A stretch of DNA of 64,000 nt, taken from positions 5,638,501-5,702,500 of the forward strand of contig NC_063157.1 in NCBI RefSeq assembly GCF_020921035.1. Reading direction: 5' to 3'. This DNA is from Rhodamnia argentea. Taxonomy: Eukaryota; Streptophyta; Magnoliopsida; Myrtales; Myrtaceae. The notes below the pieces were generated by a model that worked only from the letters and a program-made list of their open reading frames with translations, was not told the DNA's origin and ran no database searches. Shown here in pieces: positions 46,329-56,778 of this stretch. The position numbers and the translations under genes are program-made. Each line of letters opens with the position of its first letter. The stretch's first letter is position 1.

Positions 46329-46522
46329 CACAAATCGTGCATAGGATCTGCAATAAATTGGTGTTTTTAGCCAGCTCTCCATGAGATTAGAAAAGACAAG
46401 GATTAGCTATGGAAATAAATGATTATCATGTGCTGTTTTGTCATGAATCATATGTATGACATCTCCTCCATGTCCAAATGGGAAGTCTAGATCTCTTCCT
46501 GTTGCCAGATTGGATGAAGCTA

Positions 46523-46578
46523 GCACTGGTTCAATGCACTAATAAAATGTGCACTGGTTCAATGCACTAATAAAATGT
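46523..46578 (+). repeat. 28-bp tandem duplication carrying an AATAAA signal
   Basis: The unit GCACTGGTTC..CACTAATAAAATGT occurs twice without a gap (46523-46550, 46551-46578). Each copy holds AATAAA. The repeat lies about 200 bp past the LBD stop codon, so it may duplicate that gene's poly(A) signal. Confidence 0.8.
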
Positions 46579-46861
46579 TCTACTAAAAGCCATGTACCTT
46601 CAACTTTATGAGAAGTGATTAGGGTGAATTGTACAAGGTTTCAACTAGAAAGCATAAATGTTCAAGAGATTGGAGTTAGTTCTGTTCTATTTGGAGTTCA
46701 TAGCTTCTTCCTTGTTAGGCTGATGATATGATGATGATTTATTGTTCCATCTTGTTCCCCACAAGCATATCGCTCACGAAACCCTAAAAAGTTATCTTGA
46801 ATCATTTGCATCTCTTCCGGCCGGTATTCCAATCAATGCTCGGACTTGTGAACTTCGCTAA

Positions 46862-47068
46862 TTTTTCCGGAACCGAACCGGAAAGGGCGACTCATTGGAT
46901 CCAGTGAGGATTAGTCGGATTCTCGAAGATCTTGAGAGCCATAGGGAGAGAGTTGTTGATATTCTTGAAAACACTACAATCAATGATCTTGTTCCTACGA
47001 ACGCCGCACAATTTTCTTTCTATGATCTTCTACTCATCAGCTGTGCATGGGATCGATCCAGAAAGTGA
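46862..47068 (+). pseudogene. Coding-like fragment of unknown family
   Basis: An open frame with no ATG runs from after a TAA (46859-46861) to TGA at 47066-47068. Its composition is protein-like: SRILEDLESHRERVVDILEN (a charged amphipathic helix), then INDLVPTNAAQFSFYDLLL and ISCAWDRSRK. Upstream of the TAA, in the same frame, ESFASLPAGIPINARTCELR also reads sensibly, so the TAA may break a once-longer frame. I do not recognise the family. It could be a decayed gene remnant or, less likely, an exon of an unrecognised gene. Confidence 0.35.
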
Positions 47069-48000
47069 AGCTTACATAACATGAAAAGATTCACAAGTCA
47101 GAAAGGTGCTTTATATCATATTTGAAACTGTTTTTATATAGGTTTGATTTTTTTTTTTGGGTCGAATTACATAGGTTTGATTGGCTAGGCTGCTTTCGGC
47201 AGGAAGGATAGATGTCCTCTCTCCTACAGTCCTACTTAACTGTTCCATATCTTTTTGGCAAAAACAAAAAAATTGAAAAGTTGATTTGGACGGTGGACTA
47301 TTAAGAATTGGGGATAATCTTACCTTAAACCCATTTTTAAAGTTGATTATGGCAATCAAAGCTGGTTGTGAGACGGCCGAAAATAGTTGCAAGGCTTGAA
47401 TTCGATTCTATAAGAGACTTGGACTCGACAACGACAAGCGTTTGTTCTTGCACCTTGATTGATTCGATCTAACTATTAGCATTATGGGAAATCTTTCGAT
47501 GTTTATTAACCGTTTGTAAGTATGTACACAAAAAATAGTAATCCTTGCAAATCATCCGGATGGAAGACTACCTCTCTGTGCATGTCGCTCATCTCCCAAA
47601 GATCACATGCTCAATTTTTGGTAAACAAGTTTGGTTTGTTGTTTGGATAATACCGGGGCGGGTACATGGAGACCTACATATTTGGAAACTTGTGCATGAC
47701 GCTGCAGGCCCCATTAACCGGTTAGTCCAAACCTCTGATCAGGACAGATAGGCTTGGCACGGAGCAGTTTGCACGCACTTGATGAGATTTAAACGGGTAA
47801 CTTTTACGTTTTGAGCCGAAATTTCCCTAGCACTTGAACTAATTGAGTCGACACTCTTGGGTTGTGCAGTGATATACTTGTCTATCAATCTACGCGTACA
47901 TAAAGCAATTACAAGCTTATAGATATCAAAATGCTTAGCGGAATTTGTGACATCTTGGTTGACCAAACATTATTCATTTCACCATTCCAAGATATATGCG
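47069..48000. other. Gene-free intergenic DNA
   Basis: Only short chance ORFs (47111-47392, 47545-47751, 47739-47966) are seen. Confidence 0.35.
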
Positions 48001-48198
48001 CCTTAGGATTGACCCGGTGGTAAGGGTATTCCCGTACTTTCAGCTCGGGAGCCGTTGATTATTGGTACGATTCCCGCTTAGGGGGGCGCTCATTTTTAAG
48101 TAGGGGCCATTGCAATGGAGTATTCCACTAGTTCCCCTTCAGTGTAGCGGCCAGTTACAATTTCGCCCCTGGATGATTCAAATAATAATAAAAAAAAG
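48001..48198 (+). mobile_element. Possible tRNA-derived SINE remnant
   Basis: The start resembles a tRNA head: TGACCCGGTGGTAAGG is A-box-like, and GGTACGATTCCC, about 50 bases on, differs by one base from a B box (GGTTCGATTCC). The stretch ends in AATAATAATAAAAAAAA. The length (~190 bp) and layout fit a plant SINE. No target-site duplication was recognised and the tRNA head is degenerate. Confidence 0.35.
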
Positions 48199-49714
48199 TC
48201 AGAAATTTAGTGGGTATTTCGGATGTGCCATCAGCACAAACATTAGAAGGTTCGCCAAACATCGAATTTGTGCGTGTTACCATTTAAAGTAACTTTTGAA
48301 AAGTAAAAAAGTAAACTTTATTTTCCGTTTTTATCGGAAAATCACGAGTGGCGTCAGATGTAATATTATCGGTATGTTATGCTATTATTGAAAACAAGAA
48401 TATCGGTTAAACTAGGTAGCTAGATTTGAATAGGGAGGACCACTTGTTAGGACAAAAGGCTTTTCGTGCTCCATTTCCATTAGTTCAAATCCAAGCGTGC
48501 GAAAGAACAATGCACGCTGACCCAAAAAAAAAAAAAAAAAACAGGACAACGCACGAGTCATCATCAGACCAAAAGCGGCGGAAAAGAGATGAAATGGAGG
48601 GTGATGTGAAGGCCAAAACCGAAGTAGGAATCGAATTCCGAGGTCTCGTCGTGGGTAGGGGCTGTCAATGCGTCTCGTCATGGGCCACCCCTCGAACCGA
48701 CCACGGATCAAGTGGACCCATGGCCCGATAGGGTGAGTGATTGACGGATTGGACGTCCTGCCCACGTCGGGCCCAATGTACATGCCCAGTGAACAGGCCC
48801 GAATGATTTGTTGTGCATTTGTTGGAAAATACGGATGTCAGTACGTCCATGCACCTGTCAATTTTTTTTTTTCGAAAGCAATATTTTCATTTCATTCAAA
48901 AGAAAGGTCCATTGTTTCGAGATAAAGATGAAAATTAAACAAAGCAAGTAAATATGAAAGGTAAATCAACTTAATACAGAGACTTTGTTCATTCCACCAC
49001 AAAGACGATTCTATCATGACATTAAAGCTCAAACGGCGGCCGATCATTGGATCTCGCACCAATGATGAGCACACGACAGGCTGTCCTTCTCCACTTGCGA
49101 TTTCGCCAAAAAGTGGTGAGCTACTAGGTTCGACGTTCCCAGGACTATCGCCAAAAGAGATACCAACATCAACAAGTTGAAAGAGTATAGAAAACGCATT
49201 GTAAATTTCAGAAATATTTCTAGATCAGAACGGAATAGCAGTCAAATTTAAATCTAACTTTATATCGGGAGAGAATATATGCAAAGGAGATACAGCTGAC
49301 ACGAAATTACTTTCAAATAAGCCGATTATTGAAGCAGTAGAAAGGAGCCACGCTCGACTATATGACTCAAGCACCAAAACCGAAGCGAGCAAACAGATCC
49401 CGAATAGCCGATTCTTCCGCTATGCTCACGCTTCGAACTTTTGACTTTATCAAACAAAACTCTCCATGAGAAAAAAGTCGATGAGATTGTCCGAAATCAA
49501 CGAAAAAATCTTCAAGAAGAAGTTGAGGATACGAGAAATAGGAAAACAAAAGGGAAAAGGAGAAGATGAGGGGTGAGGGAGAGGGAGATATCTCCCTCAG
49601 AAATTTGTTGCAGGAGGGTTTGGCGGCGATTTTACACTTGTGATTGGCTCCTCCTAACAATTATGATAAAGAGAGAGAAAATGTGGTGAAATTCTACGGG
49701 GAAAAGTATAAAAA
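48199..49714. other. Gene-free intergenic DNA
   Basis: Only chance ORFs are seen, for example 48412-48783, 48892-49074 and 49367-49660 (minus). The last has a hydrophobic middle but no family signature. A poly-A tract lies at about 48523-48541. Confidence 0.35.
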
Positions 49715-50110
49715 GAGTTTTATACTAAACCTATTTGTGCCAGTTCAATCATAAAATATTTCAATTATACAAATTGAGTCTTAACACTTTTGACAATTTG
49801 CCAATTGAATCCGTCCAGTCAAAATTGATCGAAATCGCTGACCTGGCTACCGGTTGACCTAGTTAGACTGATGCTAAAACAGACGAATTTTATAATCTTT
49901 TTTTTTTTTAAAATTTTCCTGACAAAAAAATATTTTTTGAATTTTTATTAGTTTATTTTGTTTCTTTGATTTTTTTTTTAAACTCTGGGCTGCCGAGAGC
50001 CGCAGCGCCCTCACGGTCCACAAGTAAGGGGCTCACAGCCGAACTTCCAATGGGCTCGCATCGATTGACGGAGCCACTCGTGAGATGTTGACCGACCAAA
50101 ATTAAGTCTG
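49715..50110. repeat. Truncated copy of the 30585 foldback family
   Basis: The left arm is clear: TTTGTGCCAGTTCAATCATAAAATATTTCAATTATACAAATTGAGTC, then CCAGTCAAAATTGATCG. A GC-rich core follows (49985-50095). Only a short end (GACCGACCAAAATTAAGTC) of the mirrored right arm is present. Confidence 0.5.
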
Positions 50111-50570
50111 TAAATTACTCCCCAAAACACGACAAAAAGCTGACCTTAATATTGGTTCTTTCCTTCTTAAAAGTCGATTAGGCTCGTCATTACAGTGCCC
50201 AAAGCAAAGCCCTCTTATTAGGTGGGAGGTTCAAGATCAGGTGGTAATTCCATAACCACCTCCCAACAAGCAAAAGGACAAGTACATGCGATAAAACATC
50301 AAAAGTAACCAAAAGACCAACCGACAACTAACAACGACAAACATTCATTAAAAGACATAACATGGTGACTAACTACAAGTTCCGACAAAACATAAACTTG
50401 CATGCAAATTCCCAAAATGAAAAAAGTTCCTTATTCTCTCCCCCTTCTTGATTTCATTCGAACCCTTTACATACATCCCCTGAAACATCCTCCTCCTATA
50501 TGATCCCTCATTAAACCCCACCATGCACCCTCGCCTCCTCGTCCAACTCTTAATCGAGCCCTCGTTTTCT

Positions 50571-51095
50571 TTAAGTCCTCGCACCGCCGCCGCCACGCTC
50601 GCCGCCGGCTTCTTGGGCCTTGCTCTGCACCTGCTGGCCCGCCTCCTTCGTCTTCTGGCCCATGAACCCGGCGGTGTCCGCGAGCCGCCGCTTCGCATGC
50701 TCTGCCATCTGCTCTGGCGACGTCCCCGTCGCCTGCCGTATGTAGTTCGCCACTCGCGAGAGCGAAGACAGCGCCGTCAGCCCGAACGCTCCCGACGTGA
50801 GGAAGCCCGCCACGGCGAGCCCGACCACCAGCGCGGCCGGCACCAGCACAGGGCTGAAGAGGATGAACACTGGGGTCGCCAGGCAGAGCCCGATGATGGT
50901 CCCGACGAAGGTGATCCCGGCCAGGCCGAGGAGGATCCCCCCCGCGGGGAGCATCGCCATGACAGCGAGGACCTTGCCCGCGGACGGGCCCCTGTCGGGC
51001 ATGATGCCCTTGCCCCCGGGGCCGCCGTTGAAGCGGTGCTGCGGGTGGACTTGGATCTGGTGGGGACGGTCTCGGTCCCTCTCGCGGTCCGCCAT
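50571..51095 (-). CDS. Seed oleosin, H-form
   Basis: Oleosins coat seed oil bodies and stop them fusing during desiccation. The 174-residue single-exon protein has a hydrophilic N-arm (1-40), a long uncharged hairpin (about 41-112) and the diagnostic proline knot P75-x5-S81-P82-x3-P86. An amphipathic C-arm follows, with the [24 protein letters not shown] block and [11 protein letters not shown]. The region between the hairpin and the KRRLAD block is long, as in the H (high molecular weight) class. The start at 51095 (MADRERD) is the first ATG with an acidic/basic N-arm typical of the family; the frame is open further upstream but reads through the leader. The upstream region has a TATA box, an ABRE and an RY element in the right order for a seed gene. 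Codons are very GC-rich. I recall OLE2 (At5g40420) and OLEO4 (At3g27660) in the matching Arabidopsis neighbourhoods. Confidence 0.93.
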   Translation of the reverse strand: MADRERDRDRPHQIQVHPQHRFNGGPGGKGIMPDRGPSAGKVLAVMAMLPAGGILLGLAGITFVGTIIGLCLATPVFILFSPVLVPAALVVGLAVAGFLTSGAFGLTALSSLSRVANYIRQATGTSPEQMAEHAKRRLADTAGFMGQKTKEAGQQVQSKAQEAGGERGGGGART

Positions 51096-51197
51096 GGGCG
51101 GTGGCTGAACAAAGCTGGTTGACGCAAGTGATAGAGAGAGACGAGAAAGAGTGTGTGTGTGAGAGAGAGAGTTAAGTTGGAGGTGAAGGCGCGATGA

Positions 51198-51271
51198 TTT
51201 TTTATAGGGGAGAGAGAGAGGGAGGGAGATGGACACGTAGGTGGGGAGATGGTGAGGAGAGGGCGTGCATG
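51198..51271 (-). promoter_or_regulatory. Oleosin promoter: TATA box, ABRE and RY element
   Basis: On the minus strand, reading towards the gene: an RY core CATGCA (51271-51266), an ABRE-type ACGTGTC (51238-51232) and a TATA box CTATAAAAA (about 51207-51198), about 105 bp before the start codon. The leader between TATA and ATG contains GA/CT and GT microsatellites. RY (B3 factors such as ABI3/FUS3) plus ABRE (bZIP/ABI5) is the classic arrangement in seed-storage and oleosin promoters. The motif positions are seen; activity is inferred. Confidence 0.65.
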
Positions 51272-52090
51272 AGGAACAAGTTTCAGTTCGGGAACCGATA
51301 CCCAAGAGAGGCAGAGGCAAAAGCAAAACGAGTGAGGTGGCTCGCGAGTGCAGGTATCGAGCGACACATCGGTGATTGTTGCTCCTTTGTCGTCGCGTGG
51401 TTCTTCTTTCTAAATTTTTCCTATGTGCTAACGTAGGTTCTGTTCTGAGTGCGTTGTCGTTTGGAAAAGTTAATGTTGTAAATGGGAATTGGAAGAGAGA
51501 GGGGTCTATATAAAACTGTACTTACACCAAGTACTTTCAGTTTTGCCTAAAACTACCACGAAGGCGCATACAAGAACTTTATAACAGCGTGAGAGCCTGC
51601 TCGTGCTTTCCGACAAGCCTTTCCCAAGGTCGGTGAGAGATACCGTGGCCTTGATCAGATCGCTATGATGTGTAACTCTGAACATATAAACAGGTTTTGC
51701 ACCAGTAAAAGTCAACTAATTGCTCCGACCCTGCTCCGGTGGAGCGGAGAATCAGGTCTTGCACGGTTTCTAACTGTTTCTGCTTGGTATGAGGATTAAA
51801 GTTAAAAACTGGATGACCAGTGGGGAAACCCCACGCCCATGGACTCTCGCTTTTTCTGGGAAAGATCAGATAATTAAAAAAGAAAAGAGAAAGCTTTTGA
51901 AAATTGTAACTTAAAAGTACAGGAGGGGAGCGATGTCAATTTGTTCTGTGGAGCATGGAACTATCTTAATCTAGTAATAACTGCAAAATTTATGCCAGGC
52001 AGATGAGAAGAACTACAACATATTCTGAAATCTACTGCTCGCTCAAAGAAGCTCATGGTAGGGTCTAAGCTAGAGCTGTAGATGGAGGCT
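51272..52090. other. Convergence-free spacer between oleosin promoter and APRF1 3' end
   Basis: Distal oleosin promoter and the 3' UTR of the WDR82-like gene, both on the minus strand. The ORF at 51506-51715 has no domain. No other gene is seen. Confidence 0.4.
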
Positions 52091-55000
52091 TCACAGTGAC
52101 ACTTGTTCTGGCGGAACTCCAGTCTCTCCTTTGGCAGAAGCGAGCTCGGGCTCGGAATTTGGAATCCAGAAGGTGAGGACAGAAGATGCCGCTACAAACA
52201 TGACCCGGCGAGGTGCCCATTTCAAGCATGCCGCGACACCGATATGGCTATTCCAACATGCTACCTGGTGTATCAAGCCACAAGAAGGGTGTCAGCTTTT
52301 ATTCTAAGACGAACCATTGCATTTTGCACCAGATTTGCTAATTGTACTATGATCAACGAGAGAGATATACACTATGATTAGTATATAAAACGGTGAAATA
52401 ATTGCTTATCATGGCACTTCTTTGAGGGAGTGTTACTGACTTACCCCACACTTCAGTCTCGATGAGATGGCGAGAACACACGTTTTGCTATGTCGTCTTT
52501 TTTTATGCAATGCTAGAACTAGAAGTACTATCTCGAGAAGAAATTTGAACACTTTTCTCTAGAAGGTCACTCAGATAGGCATGCTCTGCAAAATGTCATT
52601 GTCCTAAACTGTCCAAGTTTCTTCAAGCTACGAAACTCAAATTTAGCTATTTGTGTACTTTACTGGTGCCACCAAATGCTCTTTTAAGAGAGAAGAGAGC
52701 ATCAAATTACTGGTCACACTGAACAAAAGAATATACCTCATTTCGCCTGCTGATATTCCATGCATGCAAAGTACCATCTCCCGAGCCTTGAATAAACGTA
52801 AAGTGAAATTAGCATGGGTTTGAAGAGACTGAGTTTCTACTCCTAAAGGTTCATGTATATCAAAATGAATTCCTGATCTTAAAACTTCTACAATAACACA
52901 GACGGGTAATTGGATAGTCTTCTCATCTAAGTTCTGCAGAATGGACAGATGGTTTCAACATCTCCATGATTTCAAAAGTCTGAAAGGATACCTGATACAA
53001 CGTACTGGCCGTCTGGGGTAAAACTTGCCTCTATCGGTGTACTTGGAGATGGTTCTAAATTGAATCCACATTGCTGCAAGACGTGCACATTTGCAAATAA
53101 GTACTTACAGGAAAGGTGAAAACTAATAAAAGAGGACCAAGCTGTATCACAATGATTCTGAAAAAGAGTCAACAGATGCATGACAACTCCATTAAACCAA
53201 ACATGGGCAAAACTCCAAAACAAGGATTACGAAGACAACCTTATCTCCTGCATATGCATCAAGAACATAGATGTTGTTGTTTGTGGTTGATAATAAGACT
53301 GATTTTCCATCATTGCTGAACTTTATATCACAGACCTCGGACGTATCTCCACCGACTAAAAAGGCATCAAAGGGGCCCTACAAGATGGAAAAGATATGAT
53401 AAAACTATTCGATCAATACTCTGAACTCCAAAACAACTATTAAGAAGTAACAATTCATTACAAAATATTACAACCTTGTCGTAAGAGCGTGAATCAAACA
53501 ATTTGATAGCACCCCCTTCCATAGCTACAGCAAACACAAGGCCCTGCTGGTCATATGCAACGGTAGGTCTGCCACGTAGACGCAGAATTCCCTGGAGACT
53601 ACAAAGGTAAGCATCATCATAGTCTGCAACTATAAAGGGCAAGGAGGACAGTATTGCAACTTTAATGCATTACTTTTAGTTAATTTCGAGTTCATTTTTG
53701 TTTTCAATCCAGACAATGCTAGGGTTTAGTCAATAGAACCTTAAGTTCAATATTGAAGTGGTACCCTATTCCAACTAGAAAATTAAAAGTGATCTCAATA
53801 GTAGCATAATGTAAGACATTTATCTTTCTACTATGTGTCCCCACCCCCACCATACCCCTACCCCACACCATGTGGGGATGCAACTAGAAGCACCATTAAA
53901 AGATCTTGCAAAATTTTCTAATAGAACATCCTATTGGGGCATATCTAGTATAATAGGACGTAATTTGCGATGCATTAAATATGTACTAGAATTCCTGCAC
54001 ATGAAGAATCGAATTGAGGTAGACTAAGAAAGCGAAATAAAAGGGTGAAAGTAATAAATTATTGGTTGTTATGTGGTCTACTAGACACTCGCCAATAGAA
54101 TATTAGGAAAGGATATAAATTAGTATGGATATAATTGCATCTTAATACTATTTGTGTCCACAGTTTCATTCGAATAACACACGTTAAAAAATACAGACTT
54201 ATGATCCCCAAGTTCAATTCATTAACAAGATGTCAAGCCATTTGGTTTGCAAATAAAAATACCTTAATCTCTATGCCGAAATTCTATATTTCAAAGTGTC
54301 AGTTGCATGGAAAAGACATCTGGAAAGTGGAAACATTTGAATAACAGGTAAAAGCAAACATTGATAAATCTTCATAAGCTAGTCAGGACTCCTGAGGTAT
54401 TCTTATAATACCAAGGACTTGCATTAAAGCCAAGACAATCCAGTAATGACTCTTTCTGATCGACGCTACTCACCAAACTTGATTCCACTAACCCTACTTA
54501 TGTGAACAACTCTACTTTGGCCATTGATTTTTTTTTTCCCTTCTGAAAGTAGCAACCAACCTGGCAACCATTCACACGGAGATCCCACATTCTCACGCTG
54601 TGATCGAGAGAGCCTGACATGAAGCTATCATTGATTGGCGACATACACAGGGAAACAACTCTACAGCAGAAACGAAAGATAAACCATCAAAGCAAGATCT
54701 GAAGAAAAAAATCAAGATAGATGACATAGGAAAAAAATCATGAGTATCAAGTGCTAGATGGCCAAAACAACGTCATGCTTAACTACCCAAAATAGGAACA
54801 TGGAATACAATAGCAGACTAGTAGCCATCACAGCACTAGATCAACTCATTCTTTCTGCTAATAATGAAGTTATAGAGCTCCAACCTCTGTTTGTGTCCCT
54901 TAAAGTAGCGGAGGCATCGGTTATCATACATTGATAGATACCTTAAGGACTCTGAGCATTCAAAAAAATAAAAAGAGATAGTTACCATCGTTCCTGAAAA

Positions 55001-56181
55001 TAACTGTTTGAATCAGATAGCATACTGCCAATTTCATGGCAAAAACAGACCTCCACTATCTAAGTTGTGGATTGAAGAGCATATGACGGAGTTTGGATGA
55101 TGTGTAAAGCACACGCGATCAGTGCCATGTTTATTGTGATTGGTGGTCTTGAGCAACCTGCAGCTCATCAACGAAAAAGATGTTTTACTGAAGAAATCTT
55201 ACAGAGAGAACACCACAAGTTCCACCGTTGAATAGAGTACATCTCAAGGAAGTTTGCTAAGGATGCAAACTATGATAATATCTTCCAAATATGCTTTCAG
55301 GCATCAAAATGCGATTCTGACGTTTGGAAAGAAAAAGAGCCTCTGGCTTAGAATAGCAAACTCACCTGGCATTTGCAATATCATACAATCTCACCGAATC
55401 ATCCTCACTGGCTGTGACCAAAAGATCATCCTTACGGTGAAAATCAAGTGAATTTATTTTCCCACCCTGCGAGGGATAACAATCAGATCAAGCTCACGCC
55501 GCATCAAGGAACTAACAACCTTTACAAGGAAAATTTGCAGAAACCACCCATGTCTTCAGAAGTTACTTCATTGCGGGGACATGGTATATCATTTCGGCAA
55601 TGAAAGTTTCTCATTAGGCCATGTTAAAGAACTCTTTTTCGCTGCCAATGCGGCGTACGTGAAGAAAAAACACCAAAAGACCAATTTGAAAAACTTCAGA
55701 ACACATATATTGATGAAAATAATCAAGATGTGAATCCACATGAGCACTCATGGTAAAGATAGAGAATCATTAGCATGACCTTCACAACATCTAAGAATTT
55801 CCAGCAGTCGATTTTTCCTCCGCACAACCAACTACTCAGCACCACTGATCCACGAGAAAGAGAGGATAAACCAACAACAGAAGGCGCTCGCAATCACACA
55901 CCACACTCTTAAGTGTAATTAGCTGCAATCTAGACCCTAAAACCGTCGAATCAAAATCCACCCATATCAGGCCCTCGTCGCTCAACCACGCACACTCTCT
56001 CTCTTTCTCTCTCTCTCTCTCTCATGATGCTGAAATATACGTTCAAGCCATTTTCGAATTCGCATTTAGCGGAAGAAATTGAGGAGCAAGTATCGAAACT
56101 CACGAAGTCGGAGAAAACAGCTCCGATCGACATACTGCGGACTGTGTCGTCGTCAAGCGCGGTGATCGAGGCCATCGCCAT
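52091..56181 (-). CDS. APRF1: WDR82/Swd2-type WD40 protein (APRF1/S2L)
   Basis: Swd2/WDR82 proteins are subunits of COMPASS-type histone H3K4 methyltransferases and of the mRNA 3'-end machinery; the plant members affect flowering time and H3K4me3. Ten exons join in phase to 337 residues: 56181-56104, 55466-55366, 55157-55051, 54951-54885, 54660-54561, 53591-53475, 53377-53240, 53073-52992, 52786-52737, 52264-52091. Diagnostic blocks are LDDDTVRSMSIGAVF (N-terminus), KINSLDFHRKDDLLVTASED, TDRVCFTHHP, SLCMSPINDSFMSGSLDHSV, a WDXR box (MWDLR), GRPTVAYDQQGLVFAVAMEG, STPIEASFTPDGQYVVSG, and CLKWAPRRVMFVAASSVLTF near the end. The first of two nearby ATGs (56181, 56175) is used. The leader carries a CG/AG compound microsatellite. 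It is divergent from the FLOE gene, with start codons 597 bp apart. Length is near the family's usual 310-330. No break is seen. Confidence 0.92.
55990..56022. repeat. CT microsatellite in APRF1 intron 1
   Basis: A run of CT dinucleotides with a few TTT interruptions, inside the first intron of the WDR82-like gene on its template-sense side. Confidence 0.8.
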
Positions 56182-56217
56182 TGATTCCGTTCTTCTGCGC
56201 TGCTCTGGGTTTTCGCT

Positions 56218-56219
56218 TG

Positions 56220-56252
<33 letters not shown>
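56218..56252. repeat. Compound GC/GA microsatellite in the APRF1 leader
   Basis: About 8 GC dinucleotides run straight into about 8-9 GA dinucleotides, starting 37 bases upstream of the APRF1 ATG. Alternating GC can adopt Z-DNA, and it is CpG-dense in an otherwise AT-rich region. Confidence 0.85.
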
Positions 56253-56714
56253 ACTGAACACGAGGGAAGACGCGGTGACGGACTGACAGTGCCTGGGAAA
56301 GTTTCCCTGAGAGCAGAAAGTGAGGTGACGACAACTTGGTGCTTAAGATTGTGTTGAAGTTAAAGGCTTTTTGTTCTCCTTCGTTTGAAAAGCGGGTCGT
56401 TTTTGTCATTAAGCACAAGTTCTGGGTTTCTTTTTGGACTTTGGGCCTTTGGGCTTGAGGGGCCCAAAACTAGACGTGTAAGCCCAGAAACAAAGTCTTA
56501 CGTAGCCCACGACCACGCAGTTGTCGAAACGACATCTCATCCACTTTACTCAAGCAAACATGTTTATTTTTTTTTTCCCTGGAGAAACCCAAACGTGTCG
56601 TCTTCTTCATCAGCTCCTCCTTTACCTGACACTACTCGTAAAAGCTCCAAAAAAAGGGTACCCGACCCACCCTCCGTAAAACCCCTCCGTTCGAACCTCC
56701 GATTCTCCCTCTGT

Positions 56715-56738
56715 CTCTCTCTCTCTCTCTCTCTCTCT
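56715..56738 (+). repeat. CT microsatellite in the FLOE 5' leader
   Basis: An uninterrupted CT run about 40-60 bases upstream of the FLOE ATG, a common feature of plant 5' UTRs. Confidence 0.85.
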
Positions 56739-56778
56739 GCGGAGTCCGGAATCCGGAGTCGAAGCGCGGAGACTCTCG

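Larger units (their letters stand above)
56182..56778. promoter_or_regulatory. Shared divergent promoter region of APRF1 and FLOE
   Basis: The two start codons face away from each other across 597 bp with no room for separate distant promoters. The interval includes GGCCCA/GGGCCT motifs (56440-56510), as in many plant bidirectional promoters. A CG/AG compound microsatellite (56218-56252) sits in the APRF1 leader and a CT tract (56715-56738) in the FLOE leader. Confidence 0.55.

Noticed and set aside
49367..49660. 97-codon minus-strand ORF with hydrophobic centre
   Set aside because: Not recognised; composition follows the local purine/pyrimidine bias rather than a protein family.
50523..51122. 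199-codon plus-strand ORF opposite the oleosin
   Set aside because: Antisense shadow of a GC-rich coding sequence; Arg/His/Glu-rich with no domain.
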